From Hyphomicrobiales bacterium (lineage in GTDB: Bacteria; Pseudomonadota; Alphaproteobacteria; Rhizobiales; Rhizobiaceae): a DNA stretch of 64,000 nucleotides. Position 1 is the stretch's first letter; each line of letters starts with the position of its first letter. The notes beneath the pieces are model-generated. The model had not been told where the DNA came from, ran no database searches, and worked only from the letters and a program-made list of their open reading frames with translations. Positions 25,156 to 34,266 of the stretch are shown here, piece by piece. A program made the position numbers and the translations under genes. The DNA lies in contig UEHQ01000012.1 in assembly GCA_900489925.1 (NCBI GenBank), forward strand, positions 186,001 through 250,000, in the 5' to 3' direction.

Positions 25156-26019
25156 TCACGTCTCCCCTTTGATCGTCTCGCCGCTCGCGCGGGCCGTGAC
25201 CCTTGCCTGCAGCAGCAGCAATGCCATCATGGTGATGATCAGGACCATCCCGAGCGCTGCGCCAAACGGCCAGTCATTGGCGCTGAGAAACTGGTCGTAG
25301 ACCACGTTCCCGATCATCTGGAAGCGGCCGCCTCCAAGCAGTGCCGGCGTCACGAAATTGCCGATCGACAACACGAAGACGAATACCCCGCCCGCAGCGA
25401 CGCCGGGCAGCGTCAGGGGAAGCGTGACCCGAAAGAAGGTGCGAATGGGCCCGGCACCAAGATCGCGGGAGGCTTCCATAAGCTCCGGATTGAGACGAGA
25501 CAGGGTGGAGTAGATCGCAAGGATGACGAAGGGCAGATAGTTATAGACGAGCCCGACGATAACCGCGCCTTCGGTATAGAGCAGCGACAAGGGTTCGCCC
25601 TGGTAACCGAGCACCTGCAGAAGCTTGTTGATCAGCCCCTCGCGATTGAGAAGCACGATCCAGGCATAGGTGCGGATCAAATAGTTCGACCAGAAAGGCA
25701 GAACCGCAAAGAAGAGCAACATCGGTTGGCGTGCCCGCGGTGCACGACTGATCGCATAAGCAGCGGGATAGCCGATGAGGACAGCCAGCAGGGTGGCCAG
25801 TCCCGCGATCTGCGCGGATTTCAGGAAGATCCGCGCATAGAGAGGGTCCGCGACACGCAGGAAGTTCTGCAGATTGAGATTGTAGTCAATACCGCCCCAG
25901 ACGCCGCGCTCGAAGAACGCGTAGCTCAGGACCAGCAGGCATGGCGCCACCATGAAGGCGAGCAGCCAGGCGACAGCGGGCGCCGCAAGGAGGTTAGGTC
26001 TGGTTGCTTGGTAAGACAC
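25156..26019 (-). CDS. Polyamine-type ABC permease (PotB/PotH-like)
   Basis: 287-residue permease with six likely helices and an EAA loop EASRDLGAGPIRTFFRVTLP. The N-terminus (AWLLAFMVAPCLLVLSYAFF) and PFWSNYLIRTYAW stretch are family hallmarks of PotB/PotH. It lies 173 bases downstream of the binding-protein gene, separated by an mRNA hairpin, and is directly followed by the second permease. It forms the translocation pore with the PotC-like subunit. Confidence 0.9.
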   Translation of the reverse strand: MSYQATRPNLLAAPAVAWLLAFMVAPCLLVLSYAFFERGVWGGIDYNLNLQNFLRVADPLYARIFLKSAQIAGLATLLAVLIGYPAAYAISRAPRARQPMLLFFAVLPFWSNYLIRTYAWIVLLNREGLINKLLQVLGYQGEPLSLLYTEGAVIVGLVYNYLPFVILAIYSTLSRLNPELMEASRDLGAGPIRTFFRVTLPLTLPGVAAGGVFVFVLSIGNFVTPALLGGGRFQMIGNVVYDQFLSANDWPFGAALGMVLIITMMALLLLQARVTARASGETIKGET

Positions 26020-26124
26020 GAAGAAGGAAACCTCTGGAAGGTTGATTTCCCAACAGCTGCCCGATCACTTCCCACATGCCTGCGTGAAGTAGCCGAGTGT
26101 CTGTCGATGACCGTAAGCGCGGCA

Positions 26125-26158
26125 GGTAGATGTCCAGCCCTCAGGCGGGACATCTGCC
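26125..26158 (-). other. Intercistronic hairpin after the binding-protein gene
   Basis: In the 173 bases between the binding-protein and permease genes, 11-base arms (GGTAGATGTCC and GGACATCTGCC, one mispair) bracket a 12-base loop. No T-run follows. Such stems commonly sit after binding-protein genes, where they protect the upstream message or give partial termination so that the binding protein is made in excess. A smaller GCCGC/GCGGC stem lies nearer the stop. Confidence 0.45.
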
Positions 26159-26192
26159 GAATTCGATCGAGCCGCGTACGTGCGGCTAGGCC

Positions 26193-27260
26193 TTAGTTGG
26201 CAGCCTTGATCTCGCTCACGGCGCGGGAATAGTCCTTCTGTGTCGCCCCGAGATCCCTGAGGAGCTCATACTTCATCAGTTCCGCCGGTGTCGTGCCCAT
26301 GTTTGGATACTGAGCGATCAGCTTCGGATCGAGGCTTTCCATCGCGGCCTTGTTTGGGACCTTGTACAGGATGTTCTCGGCCGCCCAGGCGTGGTTCTTC
26401 GCATCGAGCATGAAGTTGATGAACTTCATGGCTTCCGCCTGCTTTTCAGAGTTCTTCATGACGACAATGGTATCGACCCAGAGATCCGAGCCTTCCTTCG
26501 GCACCACGAACTTGATGTCCTTGTTGTCGGTAATGCCGTAGTTGCACCAGCCATCCCAGGCCTGCACGAGGTGAGCTTCGCCGGATACCAGCTTCGAATA
26601 GAAGGTTGTGTCGTCGTAGGCGAGAAGGGTCTTCTTCGCCTCGATCAGCTTGCCCTTAGCCTGCTCGATCTTGCCGGCATCCTTCTCGTTGACCGAATAG
26701 CCGAGGGAAAGCAGACCCGCCGCCATCAGCCAGCGGTCAGTCGCCAGCATGGTGGTTTTTCCCTTCAGCGCATCATCGGGCTTCAGAAGGGTATTCCAGC
26801 TGTCCACTGGTGTCTTCACGAGGTCGGATCGGTAGCAAAGACCCGTCGCGCCCCAGGTATAAGGAACTGAATAAGCATTGCCCGGATCATAGGCCAACTG
26901 AGCGGCCTCCGGATAAAGGTTGGCGAGGTTCGGGATCGCGGACTTGTCGAGCGGCGCCAGCATGCCTTGGCCGTTGAGAATCTCGGCAAAGGGCGACGAA
27001 ACGAAGACCACATCGTAGCCCTTGCCCTTGCCGGCCATCAGCTTGCCCATGATTTCTTCATTCGTGGCGTGATTGACCACCTCGATCTCGAGCCCGGTCG
27101 CGGCTTTGAAGCTCTGGGCTACATCCTTCGCCATGTAGCCGTCCCAGTTGGAGATCACGAGGTCAGCCGCACCGGCGACATTTGCGCTGCCCAGAATGAC
27201 CGAGATAGCCAGAGCCTTCGTACTCGCGCTGCGGAGTACTGCTTTCGTTTTTCCACTCAC
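26193..27260 (-). CDS. Periplasmic amine/polyamine-type binding protein (PotD/PotF-like)
   Basis: 355-residue binding protein with a Sec signal (basic start, then LAISVILGSANVAGAA). The mature start LVISNWDGYMAKDVAQSF is the PotD/PotF hallmark. Further family motifs are VVFVSSPFAEILNGQGML, VPYTWGATGLCYRSD and an aromatic pocket region QAWDGWCNYG. First gene of the ten-gene minus-strand operon. The family binds polyamines and some amine-bearing opines or sugars. The enzymes downstream suggest the ligand is an amine that may also be glycosylated; that is inference. Confidence 0.88.
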   Translation of the reverse strand: MSGKTKAVLRSASTKALAISVILGSANVAGAADLVISNWDGYMAKDVAQSFKAATGLEIEVVNHATNEEIMGKLMAGKGKGYDVVFVSSPFAEILNGQGMLAPLDKSAIPNLANLYPEAAQLAYDPGNAYSVPYTWGATGLCYRSDLVKTPVDSWNTLLKPDDALKGKTTMLATDRWLMAAGLLSLGYSVNEKDAGKIEQAKGKLIEAKKTLLAYDDTTFYSKLVSGEAHLVQAWDGWCNYGITDNKDIKFVVPKEGSDLWVDTIVVMKNSEKQAEAMKFINFMLDAKNHAWAAENILYKVPNKAAMESLDPKLIAQYPNMGTTPAELMKYELLRDLGATQKDYSRAVSEIKAAN

Positions 27261-27471
27261 GGAGAATTCCCTTTTTTATTTGTTCCACCTCAGAAATCAG
27301 GCGCCGCCGCTTGGCACGGTCATTTGCTGCCCGACGCGATGGTATTATTTCAAACAAAAATACGTCAATAGAAAAAATGAACTGCGGTATCTTTTTCTAA
27401 TTTCGTACCATCACACTTGAAAATCAATTCAGCGCCGGGCACTATGAATCAACGAACATGGGACGTACCGA
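27261..27471. promoter_or_regulatory. Divergent AT-rich control region of the glycosyltransferase locus
   Basis: The 211-base gap between the binding-protein gene and the GntR-type gene is much more AT-rich than its surroundings (27340-27430). It holds GATGGTA (27338-27344) and its inverse TACCATC (27406-27412) about 60 bases apart. A related GGTAT copy is at 27386-27390. Three GGTA(T/C) half-sites in one divergent promoter would suit binding by the adjacent regulator and repression by looping. Promoter boxes cannot be fixed with confidence. Confidence 0.4.
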
Positions 27472-28404
27472 ATGACATCTGAGACGCAACGCCCACGCCA
27501 TCGCCATGTTGAATTGGCGCAAAAGGTACTGGACATCGCGATAGAACGGGGGATGTCACCGGGCGAACGGCTTGCCGAACAGGCTCTGGCGTCCCTCTGC
27601 AATGTATCGCGAACACCGATCCGAAAGGCCCTGCAAGTACTGGCCGATGAGTCCATCGTCACCGCGGACGCCGATGGCGGCTATGTTCTCGCGGTGGATC
27701 CCGTGACCCTTCCGAGACTTGCGGGGGGCGAATCGGAAACGAGCGAAGGGGATTTGCATCTTGCAATGCTGCGGGATCTCGCAGCCGGCAGGATCCAGGA
27801 AGTCCAGACCATAGCCGGCTTGCAGCGACGCTACGACGCATCCCGAATGACGGTACAAAATGCGCTAAATAGACTGTCCGAAGACAATATGGTGGAACGT
27901 GGCGCCGGGCAACAGTGGGTATTGAAGCGCTTCGCCGTCAGCGTTGACTCCATCTCCAAGAACTACGAGTTCCGTCTCGCGACAGAACCCCTTGCGCTCA
28001 CGATGCCGGATTTCAGGCGGGATCTGCCTGCCATTCTGGCGCTTCGCCACTCCATGAACAGGCTCAAGGAGATGGATGAATCGAGCTTTGATGTCAGGCT
28101 GTTCGAGCGCACGGACTTTGATCTGCACATGCTGATTGCGCGCTGTTGCGGAAACCCGTTCATGGCCGAGGTCCTCTCGAATTTCCATAAGCGACGGACA
28201 GCGATGCCGTCGCCCAGATATGCCAGCATGTATCGCCTGATCCAGTCCAATCTGGAACATATTCAAATACTTGAGCACATAGAGAGAGGGCAGCTTGCGC
28301 TTGCGGCGGATCTTTTGCGCGTGCATATTCAGCTGTCCCAATCGCAGCGCCCTTCGCTCGCTGGCCGGGGCGTTCCCCGCGCATTCAAAGTCGTAGGCCG
28401 TTGA
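27472..28404 (+). CDS. GntR-family regulator with two winged-helix domains and FCD-like domain
   Basis: 310-residue regulator. The first winged helix is at about residues 12-70 (LAEQALASLCNVSRTPIRKA, typical GntR recognition helix). A second, degenerate winged-helix unit at about 95-150 reads IAGLQRRYDASRMTVQNALN and ends with a wing QQWVLKR. The C-terminal ~150 residues are helical and FCD-like, with a D...H set in FDLHMLIARCCGNPFMAEVL. Most FCD regulators have one DNA-binding domain. Divergent from the importer operon and six bases before glycosyltransferase copy 2, so it likely controls both arms in response to the imported compound. Confidence 0.8.
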   Translation: MTSETQRPRHRHVELAQKVLDIAIERGMSPGERLAEQALASLCNVSRTPIRKALQVLADESIVTADADGGYVLAVDPVTLPRLAGGESETSEGDLHLAMLRDLAAGRIQEVQTIAGLQRRYDASRMTVQNALNRLSEDNMVERGAGQQWVLKRFAVSVDSISKNYEFRLATEPLALTMPDFRRDLPAILALRHSMNRLKEMDESSFDVRLFERTDFDLHMLIARCCGNPFMAEVLSNFHKRRTAMPSPRYASMYRLIQSNLEHIQILEHIERGQLALAADLLRVHIQLSQSQRPSLAGRGVPRAFKVVGR

Positions 28405-28410
28405 TCGAAC

Positions 28411-29682
28411 ATGACCACTGAAAAGACCATCGCCTTCTTTCCCGAGGCCAGCTACGGAGCCGCGCTGAACTGCATCGGCATCGCGCAAGCGCTGCGGCGC
28501 ATGGGACACAAGCCAGTCTTCATCTGCCATCCGGGCTTCTCTGGCATCTTCGTCGACTACGGTTTTCCAGAATATCCGCTGTCGGATACCGAAGAACCGA
28601 CCGACTGGAACGATTTTATCGAGCGCCATCAGGATGCGTTTCGCCAGCCGCCGGTCGATCAGCTCGACACCTACATCGGTCCCACGTGGGAAACGATCGT
28701 GGACACGGCGATCCGCGTCGAAGAACCACTCCGCCTGCTTTTAGCTCGACTGCAACCGGACGTGATCGCGCTCGACAACGTTGTCATGTTCCCGGCCATC
28801 GCCAATGCCGGTGTCCCCTGGGTGCGGATCGTTTCATGCGCCGAAACCGAGATCCCGGATAGCAATGTCCCACCATATCTTTCGGGCGCAGGTGAGAACG
28901 ACAAGGACGATTGGGATGTGTTTTCGGCACTCTACAAGAAGACCGTGGCGCCGACCCACCGCCGTTTCGCAGCCTTTCTCAACGAATGTGGCGTGAAGCC
29001 ACCGCCACCACCCACTTTCCTCGACGCCTCTCCATACCTCAATCTCTTGCTGGCACCGGAGATTATCCGGCACGAGAGGCACCAGCCTCTGGATCCGGAA
29101 AAGTTCGTTTTCCTTGATGGATGCGTGCGCAATGAGGCGCCCTTCACGCCACCGCGTTTTGCGAACCATAACGATGCGCCGCTGGTCTTGGTCAGTTTCG
29201 GCTCTCTCGGCGCAATGGACGTCGAGATGATCAAGCGCATGCTCGGCGTGCTTTCGACGCTCCCCTTCCGCTTTCTCGTCAATGTCGGGCACTGGCGCGA
29301 GGAGTATCGCGAGGTGCCGGACAACGTGTTTATCGACGCATGGTTCCCCCAGCCTTCGGTCGTCGAGCAGGCAAGCCTCTTCATCCACCATGGCGGCAAC
29401 AACTCGTTCTGCGAAGCGCTCTATTTCGGTGTTCCGTCGCTGGTGATGCCCTACTGCTGGGACGGCCACGACAACGCCGTGCGCGCCGACGAGACCGGCG
29501 TGGGCAAGCGGCTGGACCGCTACAACTGGTCGGATGAGGAACTCGCAGGCGCGATCCAGTCGCTGATCCGGGACCAGAAGATGCATACCCGGCTAAAGGC
29601 GAACGCCGAGAAAATGCGAAAGGCAAACGGCGTTGCCCGAGCCGCGCAGGAAATCGTCACCGTCGCGGAAAATCACAAGTGA
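28411..29682 (+). CDS. UDP-glycosyltransferase, MGT/GT1-like (copy 2)
   Basis: 423-residue GT-B enzyme, a paralogue of the 21991-23283 product across the whole length. Shared segments include KTIAFFPEA, DNVVMFPAI, PWVRIVSC and the donor signature WFPQPSVVEQASLFIHHGG with NNSFCEALYFG and WDGHDNAVR. It differs in the middle acceptor part, with a proline run (KPPPPPTFLDASPYLNLLL). ATG is six bases after the regulator stop. The two enzymes probably act on related acceptors or in sequence, or as a pair. Donor is likely a UDP-sugar; GlmU in the same operon points to UDP-GlcNAc. Confidence 0.83.
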   Translation: MTTEKTIAFFPEASYGAALNCIGIAQALRRMGHKPVFICHPGFSGIFVDYGFPEYPLSDTEEPTDWNDFIERHQDAFRQPPVDQLDTYIGPTWETIVDTAIRVEEPLRLLLARLQPDVIALDNVVMFPAIANAGVPWVRIVSCAETEIPDSNVPPYLSGAGENDKDDWDVFSALYKKTVAPTHRRFAAFLNECGVKPPPPPTFLDASPYLNLLLAPEIIRHERHQPLDPEKFVFLDGCVRNEAPFTPPRFANHNDAPLVLVSFGSLGAMDVEMIKRMLGVLSTLPFRFLVNVGHWREEYREVPDNVFIDAWFPQPSVVEQASLFIHHGGNNSFCEALYFGVPSLVMPYCWDGHDNAVRADETGVGKRLDRYNWSDEELAGAIQSLIRDQKMHTRLKANAEKMRKANGVARAAQEIVTVAENHK

Positions 29683-29720
29683 CAGCAATCAATCGCGAAC
29701 CAATGGCCTGGAGCTGAGGA

Positions 29721-31196
29721 ATGAAAGACAAACTATTCATCGCGGGCCAGTGGGTCGCTCCGGTCAAGGGAGGCAGTTTCGACGTCGTCAATCCGGCAAC
29801 GGAGCAAACAATCCATCGCGCACCTGCCGGCACAGCCGAAGACATCGACCTCGCCGTCGTCGCGGCACGACAGGCCTTCGACGTCGGCCCATGGCCCAGA
29901 ATGTCGGGCCGAGAGCGCGCCGTCATCTTGCGCCGCATCGCCGATATCATTCTGGCGGAGAAGCACGCCCTGGCGCATCTGGAAGTGCTCGACAACGGCA
30001 AACCCCTGCCCGAAGCAATCTGGGACATCGAGGATGTCGCCGGATGCTTCAACCTCTACGCCACTTTTGCCGAGGAACTTGACGAAAACCCGGAAGAACC
30101 GATTTCGCTCGCGGACGCTCGTTTTTCCTCGAAAGCCGTTCGGGAGCCGATTGGAGTAGCGGGCGCAATCATTCCTTGGAATTATCCGCTGCTCATGGCG
30201 GCGTGGAAGGTCGCTCCGGCGCTCGCAGCCGGCTGTACCATGGTGCTGAAGCCCTCCGAACTCACGCCGCTGACGGCGCTCGAACTCGGCGCAATCGTCG
30301 AGCGTGCCGGTTTGCCGGCCGGCGTGCTCAACATCGTCAGCGGCCTTGGGCCGGATGCGGGACAGCCGCTGTCCGAACACCCCGGAATAGATAAGCTTGC
30401 CTTCACCGGCTCAGTGGCAACGGGCTCGAAAATCATGGCCACAGCCGCCCGCGACATCAAGAACATCAGCCTGGAGCTCGGCGGCAAGTCGCCATTTGTC
30501 GTTTTTGCCGATAGCGACATCGAGAAGGCTGTCGAGTGGATCATGTTCGGCATCTTCTGGAATCAGGGCCAGGTCTGCTCCGCAACCTCGCGTGTTCTGG
30601 TGGAGGAAAGCCTCTATGCGCTGCTCCTGGAACGGCTGGTGGCTGAGGCCGCGAAGATCAGGATCGGCGATGGCCTTGCTGATGGAACGCTGCTTGGGCC
30701 GCTGGTCTCAAGCGGCCAGTATCAAAAGGTTCTGGCGGCTATAGCCCGAGGCAAGGCCGAGGGCGCGACGATCGCCGGCGGGGGCAAGAGACCCGAAGGT
30801 CTCGACACCGGCTATTTTCTCGAGCCAACCATCCTCACCGATATGGCTGAAAACAGCTTCATCTGGACCGAGGAGATCTTTGGCCCCGTTGTGTGTGTCA
30901 AGCCGTTTCGCGATGAGGCCGATGCGATCCGCATGGCAAACGATAGCCGTTTCGGCCTTGCAGCAGCCGTCATGTCCAAGGACAAGGCACGGTGCGAGCG
31001 GGCCGCGAAAGCACTGCGCGCGGGTATCGTGTGGATCAATTGCTCGCAGCCCACCTTCGCCGAGGCTCCTTGGGGCGGTTACAAGAAATCCGGCATCGGC
31101 CGGGAACTGGGACGGTGGGGTCTGAGCAACTATCTCGAGACCAAACAGATCACCACCTTCGAGAGCGATGATCCCTGGGGCTGGTACATCAAGTAA
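29721..31196 (+). CDS. Aldehyde dehydrogenase, aminoaldehyde/betaine aldehyde type (copy 2)
   Basis: 491-residue ALDH with all catalytic motifs: NAD site IIPWNYPLLMAAWKVAPALA, AFTGSVATGSKIM, the glutamate in SLELGGKSPFVV and the cysteine in NQGQVCSATSRV. The C-terminal WGGYKKSGIGRELGRWGLSN matches betaine/aminobutyraldehyde-type enzymes. It is not a recent duplicate of the 18670-20175 ALDH; the active-site surroundings differ. Together with the amine-type importer it supports oxidation of an amine-derived aldehyde. Gap to glycosyltransferase is 38 bases. Confidence 0.87.
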   Translation: MKDKLFIAGQWVAPVKGGSFDVVNPATEQTIHRAPAGTAEDIDLAVVAARQAFDVGPWPRMSGRERAVILRRIADIILAEKHALAHLEVLDNGKPLPEAIWDIEDVAGCFNLYATFAEELDENPEEPISLADARFSSKAVREPIGVAGAIIPWNYPLLMAAWKVAPALAAGCTMVLKPSELTPLTALELGAIVERAGLPAGVLNIVSGLGPDAGQPLSEHPGIDKLAFTGSVATGSKIMATAARDIKNISLELGGKSPFVVFADSDIEKAVEWIMFGIFWNQGQVCSATSRVLVEESLYALLLERLVAEAAKIRIGDGLADGTLLGPLVSSGQYQKVLAAIARGKAEGATIAGGGKRPEGLDTGYFLEPTILTDMAENSFIWTEEIFGPVVCVKPFRDEADAIRMANDSRFGLAAAVMSKDKARCERAAKALRAGIVWINCSQPTFAEAPWGGYKKSGIGRELGRWGLSNYLETKQITTFESDDPWGWYIK

Positions 31197-31247
31197 TCGG
31201 TTGAAACCCCTCCTTGCCTTTCATCCCTGATCCTGCGGAGATTACTC

Positions 31248-32585
31248 ATGCGCAATCCCTCTTGCCTGGCCATCATTCTGGCCGCCGGTGACAGCACGCG
31301 AATGAAATCGCGACGCTCCAAGGTGCTGCATCCGGTTGCGGGGCGCCCGATGATCGTCCACGTACTAGAGGCCATCAGCGAGGCGGGCGTGTCGGAGGCC
31401 GCGCTCGTGGTCGGACGAGATGCCGATGCGATCGGTGCCGCTACGGCCGGTACAAACGTGCAGGTAGAAACGTTTCTCCAGTCCGAGCGGCTTGGCACGG
31501 CGCATGCCGTATTGGCTGCACGCACGGCGCTTGAGCGGGGCTATGACGAGATCCTTGTGACCTATGGAGACGTGCCACTGATCACCGGCGCCACCTTGCG
31601 GGCGGCCCGCACGGCGCTCGCAGACGGCAGCGGGGTCGCGGTCATCGGCTTCGAAGCTGCGAACCCGACTGGATATGGACGCCTGATGGTGAAGGACGGC
31701 GAGCTTTTGGCCATCCGGGAAGAGAAGGATGCAACGGACGAGGAGCGCCGGATCCGGCGCTGCAACAGCGGCATCATGGCGATCAGCGGTCGCCATGCGA
31801 TCGAGCTCATCGCGCAGGTCAACAATGACAACGCCAAGGGCGAGTATTATCTGACCGACATCGTCGAGATCGCCCGGGCGCGCGGCATCGCAACCTCGGT
31901 CGTGGACGCCGACGAGAACGAACTCGCCGGCTGCAACAACCGGCAGGATCTCGCCGCGGTCGAACGCTTCTGGCAGGAGCGCCGACGCCGGGAGCTTATG
32001 CTGTCGGGTGTTTCGCTGATTGCCCCGGAAACCGTGTTCCTTTGCCACGACACCGTTATTGAGCCGGATGTAACCGTTGAGCCAAACGTCGTATTTGGCC
32101 CGGGTGTACGCGTTGAAACCGGAGCGGTTATCGGAGCCTTCAGCCATCTGGAGGGCGCGCACGTGTCAGCCGATGCACATGTCGGACCCTACGCCCGCCT
32201 TCGCCCCGGCTCACGGCTCGCTCGCGACTCCAAGGTCGGCAATTTCTGCGAAATAAAGAACGCGACCATCGGGGAAGGCACGAAAGTCAATCACCTGAGC
32301 TACATCGGCGATGCGCAGATAGGCTCCGGCACCAACATCGGCGCAGGAACGATTACCTGCAATTACGACGGCATGAACAAGAATCTCACGACCATTGGGT
32401 CGCGCGCCTTCATCGGCTCGAATGCATCTCTGGTCGCACCGTTGAATATTGGCGACGGCGTGATCGTCGCTGCGGGCAGCACAATCACCGCTGATGTCCC
32501 AAGCAATGCCCTCGCCTTCGGTCGTGCACGACAGGAAACGAAGCCTGAGCGCGCGAACACGGTAAGAAAGACCAGCCGGGCCTAG
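31248..32585 (+). CDS. glmU: Bifunctional GlmU: N-acetylglucosamine-1-phosphate uridyltransferase / glucosamine-1-phosphate acetyltransferase
   Basis: 445-residue GlmU with both domains. The N-terminal pyrophosphorylase has [19 protein letters not shown]. The C-terminal left-handed beta-helix has the acetyltransferase histidine in [11 protein letters not shown], then [14 protein letters not shown]. Length is normal. It makes UDP-GlcNAc from glucosamine 1-phosphate, acetyl-CoA and UTP. Last gene of the plus arm after the second ALDH, away from any glmS. It is probably an additional copy serving this locus; if the genome has no other, it is the essential one. Paired with the AmgK-like kinase it could form a sugar salvage route. 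Confidence 0.92.
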   Translation: MRNPSCLAIILAAGDSTRMKSRRSKVLHPVAGRPMIVHVLEAISEAGVSEAALVVGRDADAIGAATAGTNVQVETFLQSERLGTAHAVLAARTALERGYDEILVTYGDVPLITGATLRAARTALADGSGVAVIGFEAANPTGYGRLMVKDGELLAIREEKDATDEERRIRRCNSGIMAISGRHAIELIAQVNNDNAKGEYYLTDIVEIARARGIATSVVDADENELAGCNNRQDLAAVERFWQERRRRELMLSGVSLIAPETVFLCHDTVIEPDVTVEPNVVFGPGVRVETGAVIGAFSHLEGAHVSADAHVGPYARLRPGSRLARDSKVGNFCEIKNATIGEGTKVNHLSYIGDAQIGSGTNIGAGTITCNYDGMNKNLTTIGSRAFIGSNASLVAPLNIGDGVIVAAGSTITADVPSNALAFGRARQETKPERANTVRKTSRA

Positions 32586-32635
32586 AGCTGCAGCTCGAGC
32601 GAGCGACTGATCGGAAGGCAATTCGTCTCATCGCG

Positions 32636-34102
32636 CTAGGATCGCGAAACCAGATCGAGATTGAAGGCCTCCAGCTGGTGGTAGAGTTCCTTGTATTTGG
32701 CGTAGCCATACGCATACCGATCCATCAGCGACGGATCGGGTTCGAAAATGCGCTCAGTCACGACGAGCTGTGCGGCTGCATCGGCCAGCGAATGAAACAG
32801 CTGCGCTCCCGCGCCGGCCAGCACCGCTGCGCCGAGCACGCCGGCATCCAGATTCTTTCGCCGCAAGAGTGGCTTTCCCAGCACGTCGGCGCGGATCTGG
32901 CACCAGACATCCGAAGCCATGCCGCCGCCTGCCGCGCAGAGCGCCGCGGGCACGGTCCCGGCCGAACGTTGCAGGCTTTCAATCGCCATCCGCGCCGAAA
33001 ACGCCACACCTTCCATCATCGCGACGGTGAATTCGGCGGGCCCCATCGCCGCATCGATGCCCGAGAAGGATGCCCGTGCATGGGCATTCCACAACGGCGC
33101 GCGCTCGCCCTGCAGGTGAGGAAGAAAGACTGGCGTCATGCAGCGCCGATCGACGTGATCGGCAAGGGAAGAAAGCTCCGCCGGCGACCGCCCAAGCAAG
33201 GTCGATAGCCACGCCATGGAGGCACCGCCGGCTTGCGTCGGAGCGGCATGAAGCACAATGGATTCGCAGCGTGGGAACGCGATCACACCCGGCTCGGGAT
33301 GCCGTTGCTCGGAAACGATGCCCAGCACCTCGCTGGTTCCGCTGAGATACAGGCCATCCCCCTCGCGCAGCGCACCGCTGCCGAACAGACCAGACCATGC
33401 GTCCATGGTCGCAACGACCATCGGCGTTCCGGCAGCCGGCAACCCACTTCTTATCTTTCCGGCAATCGACGTAAAGTCCCGGATGGGTGCCAGTCGCTCG
33501 GCGGCCCCATCGACGAGGTCGACCAGCCCGCTTATGTAGCGCAAATCCTGATCGATCACACCGAAGGACTCCATCGGGTCGGCCACGACCTCGCCGGTCA
33601 ACTGCATGATGCAATAGTCCTTGGGTGACATGACCCAACGCGTCTTTTGCCAGATATCCGGACGGTGACGCTTCACCCATTCCATGCGCGACAGTACATG
33701 GCTCGCGTCGATCGGCAGCGGCGCTCCCCACCAGGCGATCTTGTCGGTCGGGTCAACCCTGGCGTCCAGTTCGGCGGCCACATCGGCACACCGACCGTCC
33801 TGCCAGATAATCGCCGGCATCAAAGCATCGCCGTTCGCGCCGACGAAGACGTGACTGTTCACATGGGAGCACAAGCCCACCGCCTGCAACTGACCGGGTG
33901 CGAGATCAGAGGTAAGCTCGTCCAACGCCGCCTTGACGTTGACGATCCAGTCGCCCGCATCCTGCTCCACAATGTCTGGCGCCCGGCGCGTCGTCGGATA
34001 GTGACGGGCATAGCTGCGCTCGACGTTGCCATTCGCATCGAAGCGCGCAGCCTTGACGGCCGTCGTTCCGACATCGATGCCGACCAGCATGGGACCGCTC
34101 AC
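32636..34102 (-). CDS. FGGY-family carbohydrate kinase (xylulokinase-like)
   Basis: 488-residue FGGY kinase. The N-terminal domain has the phosphate-binding LVGIDVGTTAVKAARFD, the mid region IIWQDGRCADVAAELD carries the catalytic aspartate motif, and the C-terminal adenosine motif is CAAGGGMASDVWCQIRADVL. GTG 34102 is chosen because GGAGG lies six bases ahead; in-frame upstream codons lack a site. Divergent from a ribose-type ABC importer, so it likely phosphorylates the imported sugar or polyol. Xylulose, ribulose or a polyol are all possible. Confidence 0.85.
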   Translation of the reverse strand: MSGPMLVGIDVGTTAVKAARFDANGNVERSYARHYPTTRRAPDIVEQDAGDWIVNVKAALDELTSDLAPGQLQAVGLCSHVNSHVFVGANGDALMPAIIWQDGRCADVAAELDARVDPTDKIAWWGAPLPIDASHVLSRMEWVKRHRPDIWQKTRWVMSPKDYCIMQLTGEVVADPMESFGVIDQDLRYISGLVDLVDGAAERLAPIRDFTSIAGKIRSGLPAAGTPMVVATMDAWSGLFGSGALREGDGLYLSGTSEVLGIVSEQRHPEPGVIAFPRCESIVLHAAPTQAGGASMAWLSTLLGRSPAELSSLADHVDRRCMTPVFLPHLQGERAPLWNAHARASFSGIDAAMGPAEFTVAMMEGVAFSARMAIESLQRSAGTVPAALCAAGGGMASDVWCQIRADVLGKPLLRRKNLDAGVLGAAVLAGAGAQLFHSLADAAAQLVVTERIFEPDPSLMDRYAYGYAKYKELYHQLEAFNLDLVSRS

Positions 34103-34266
34103 AATTTCCTCCGTTTGCGCTCTTGCAACCGACGCCATCCTTAGCGGCGCGATTGACTCATGACAATCTGTGGCAACCCTTGGGTACGGTCTATTGAAAT
34201 GCGGATTAAGCTCGGCTAACGTCCCGAACATATTAGAGAAATCGAAAGATAAGGGCGGGGACCAGC

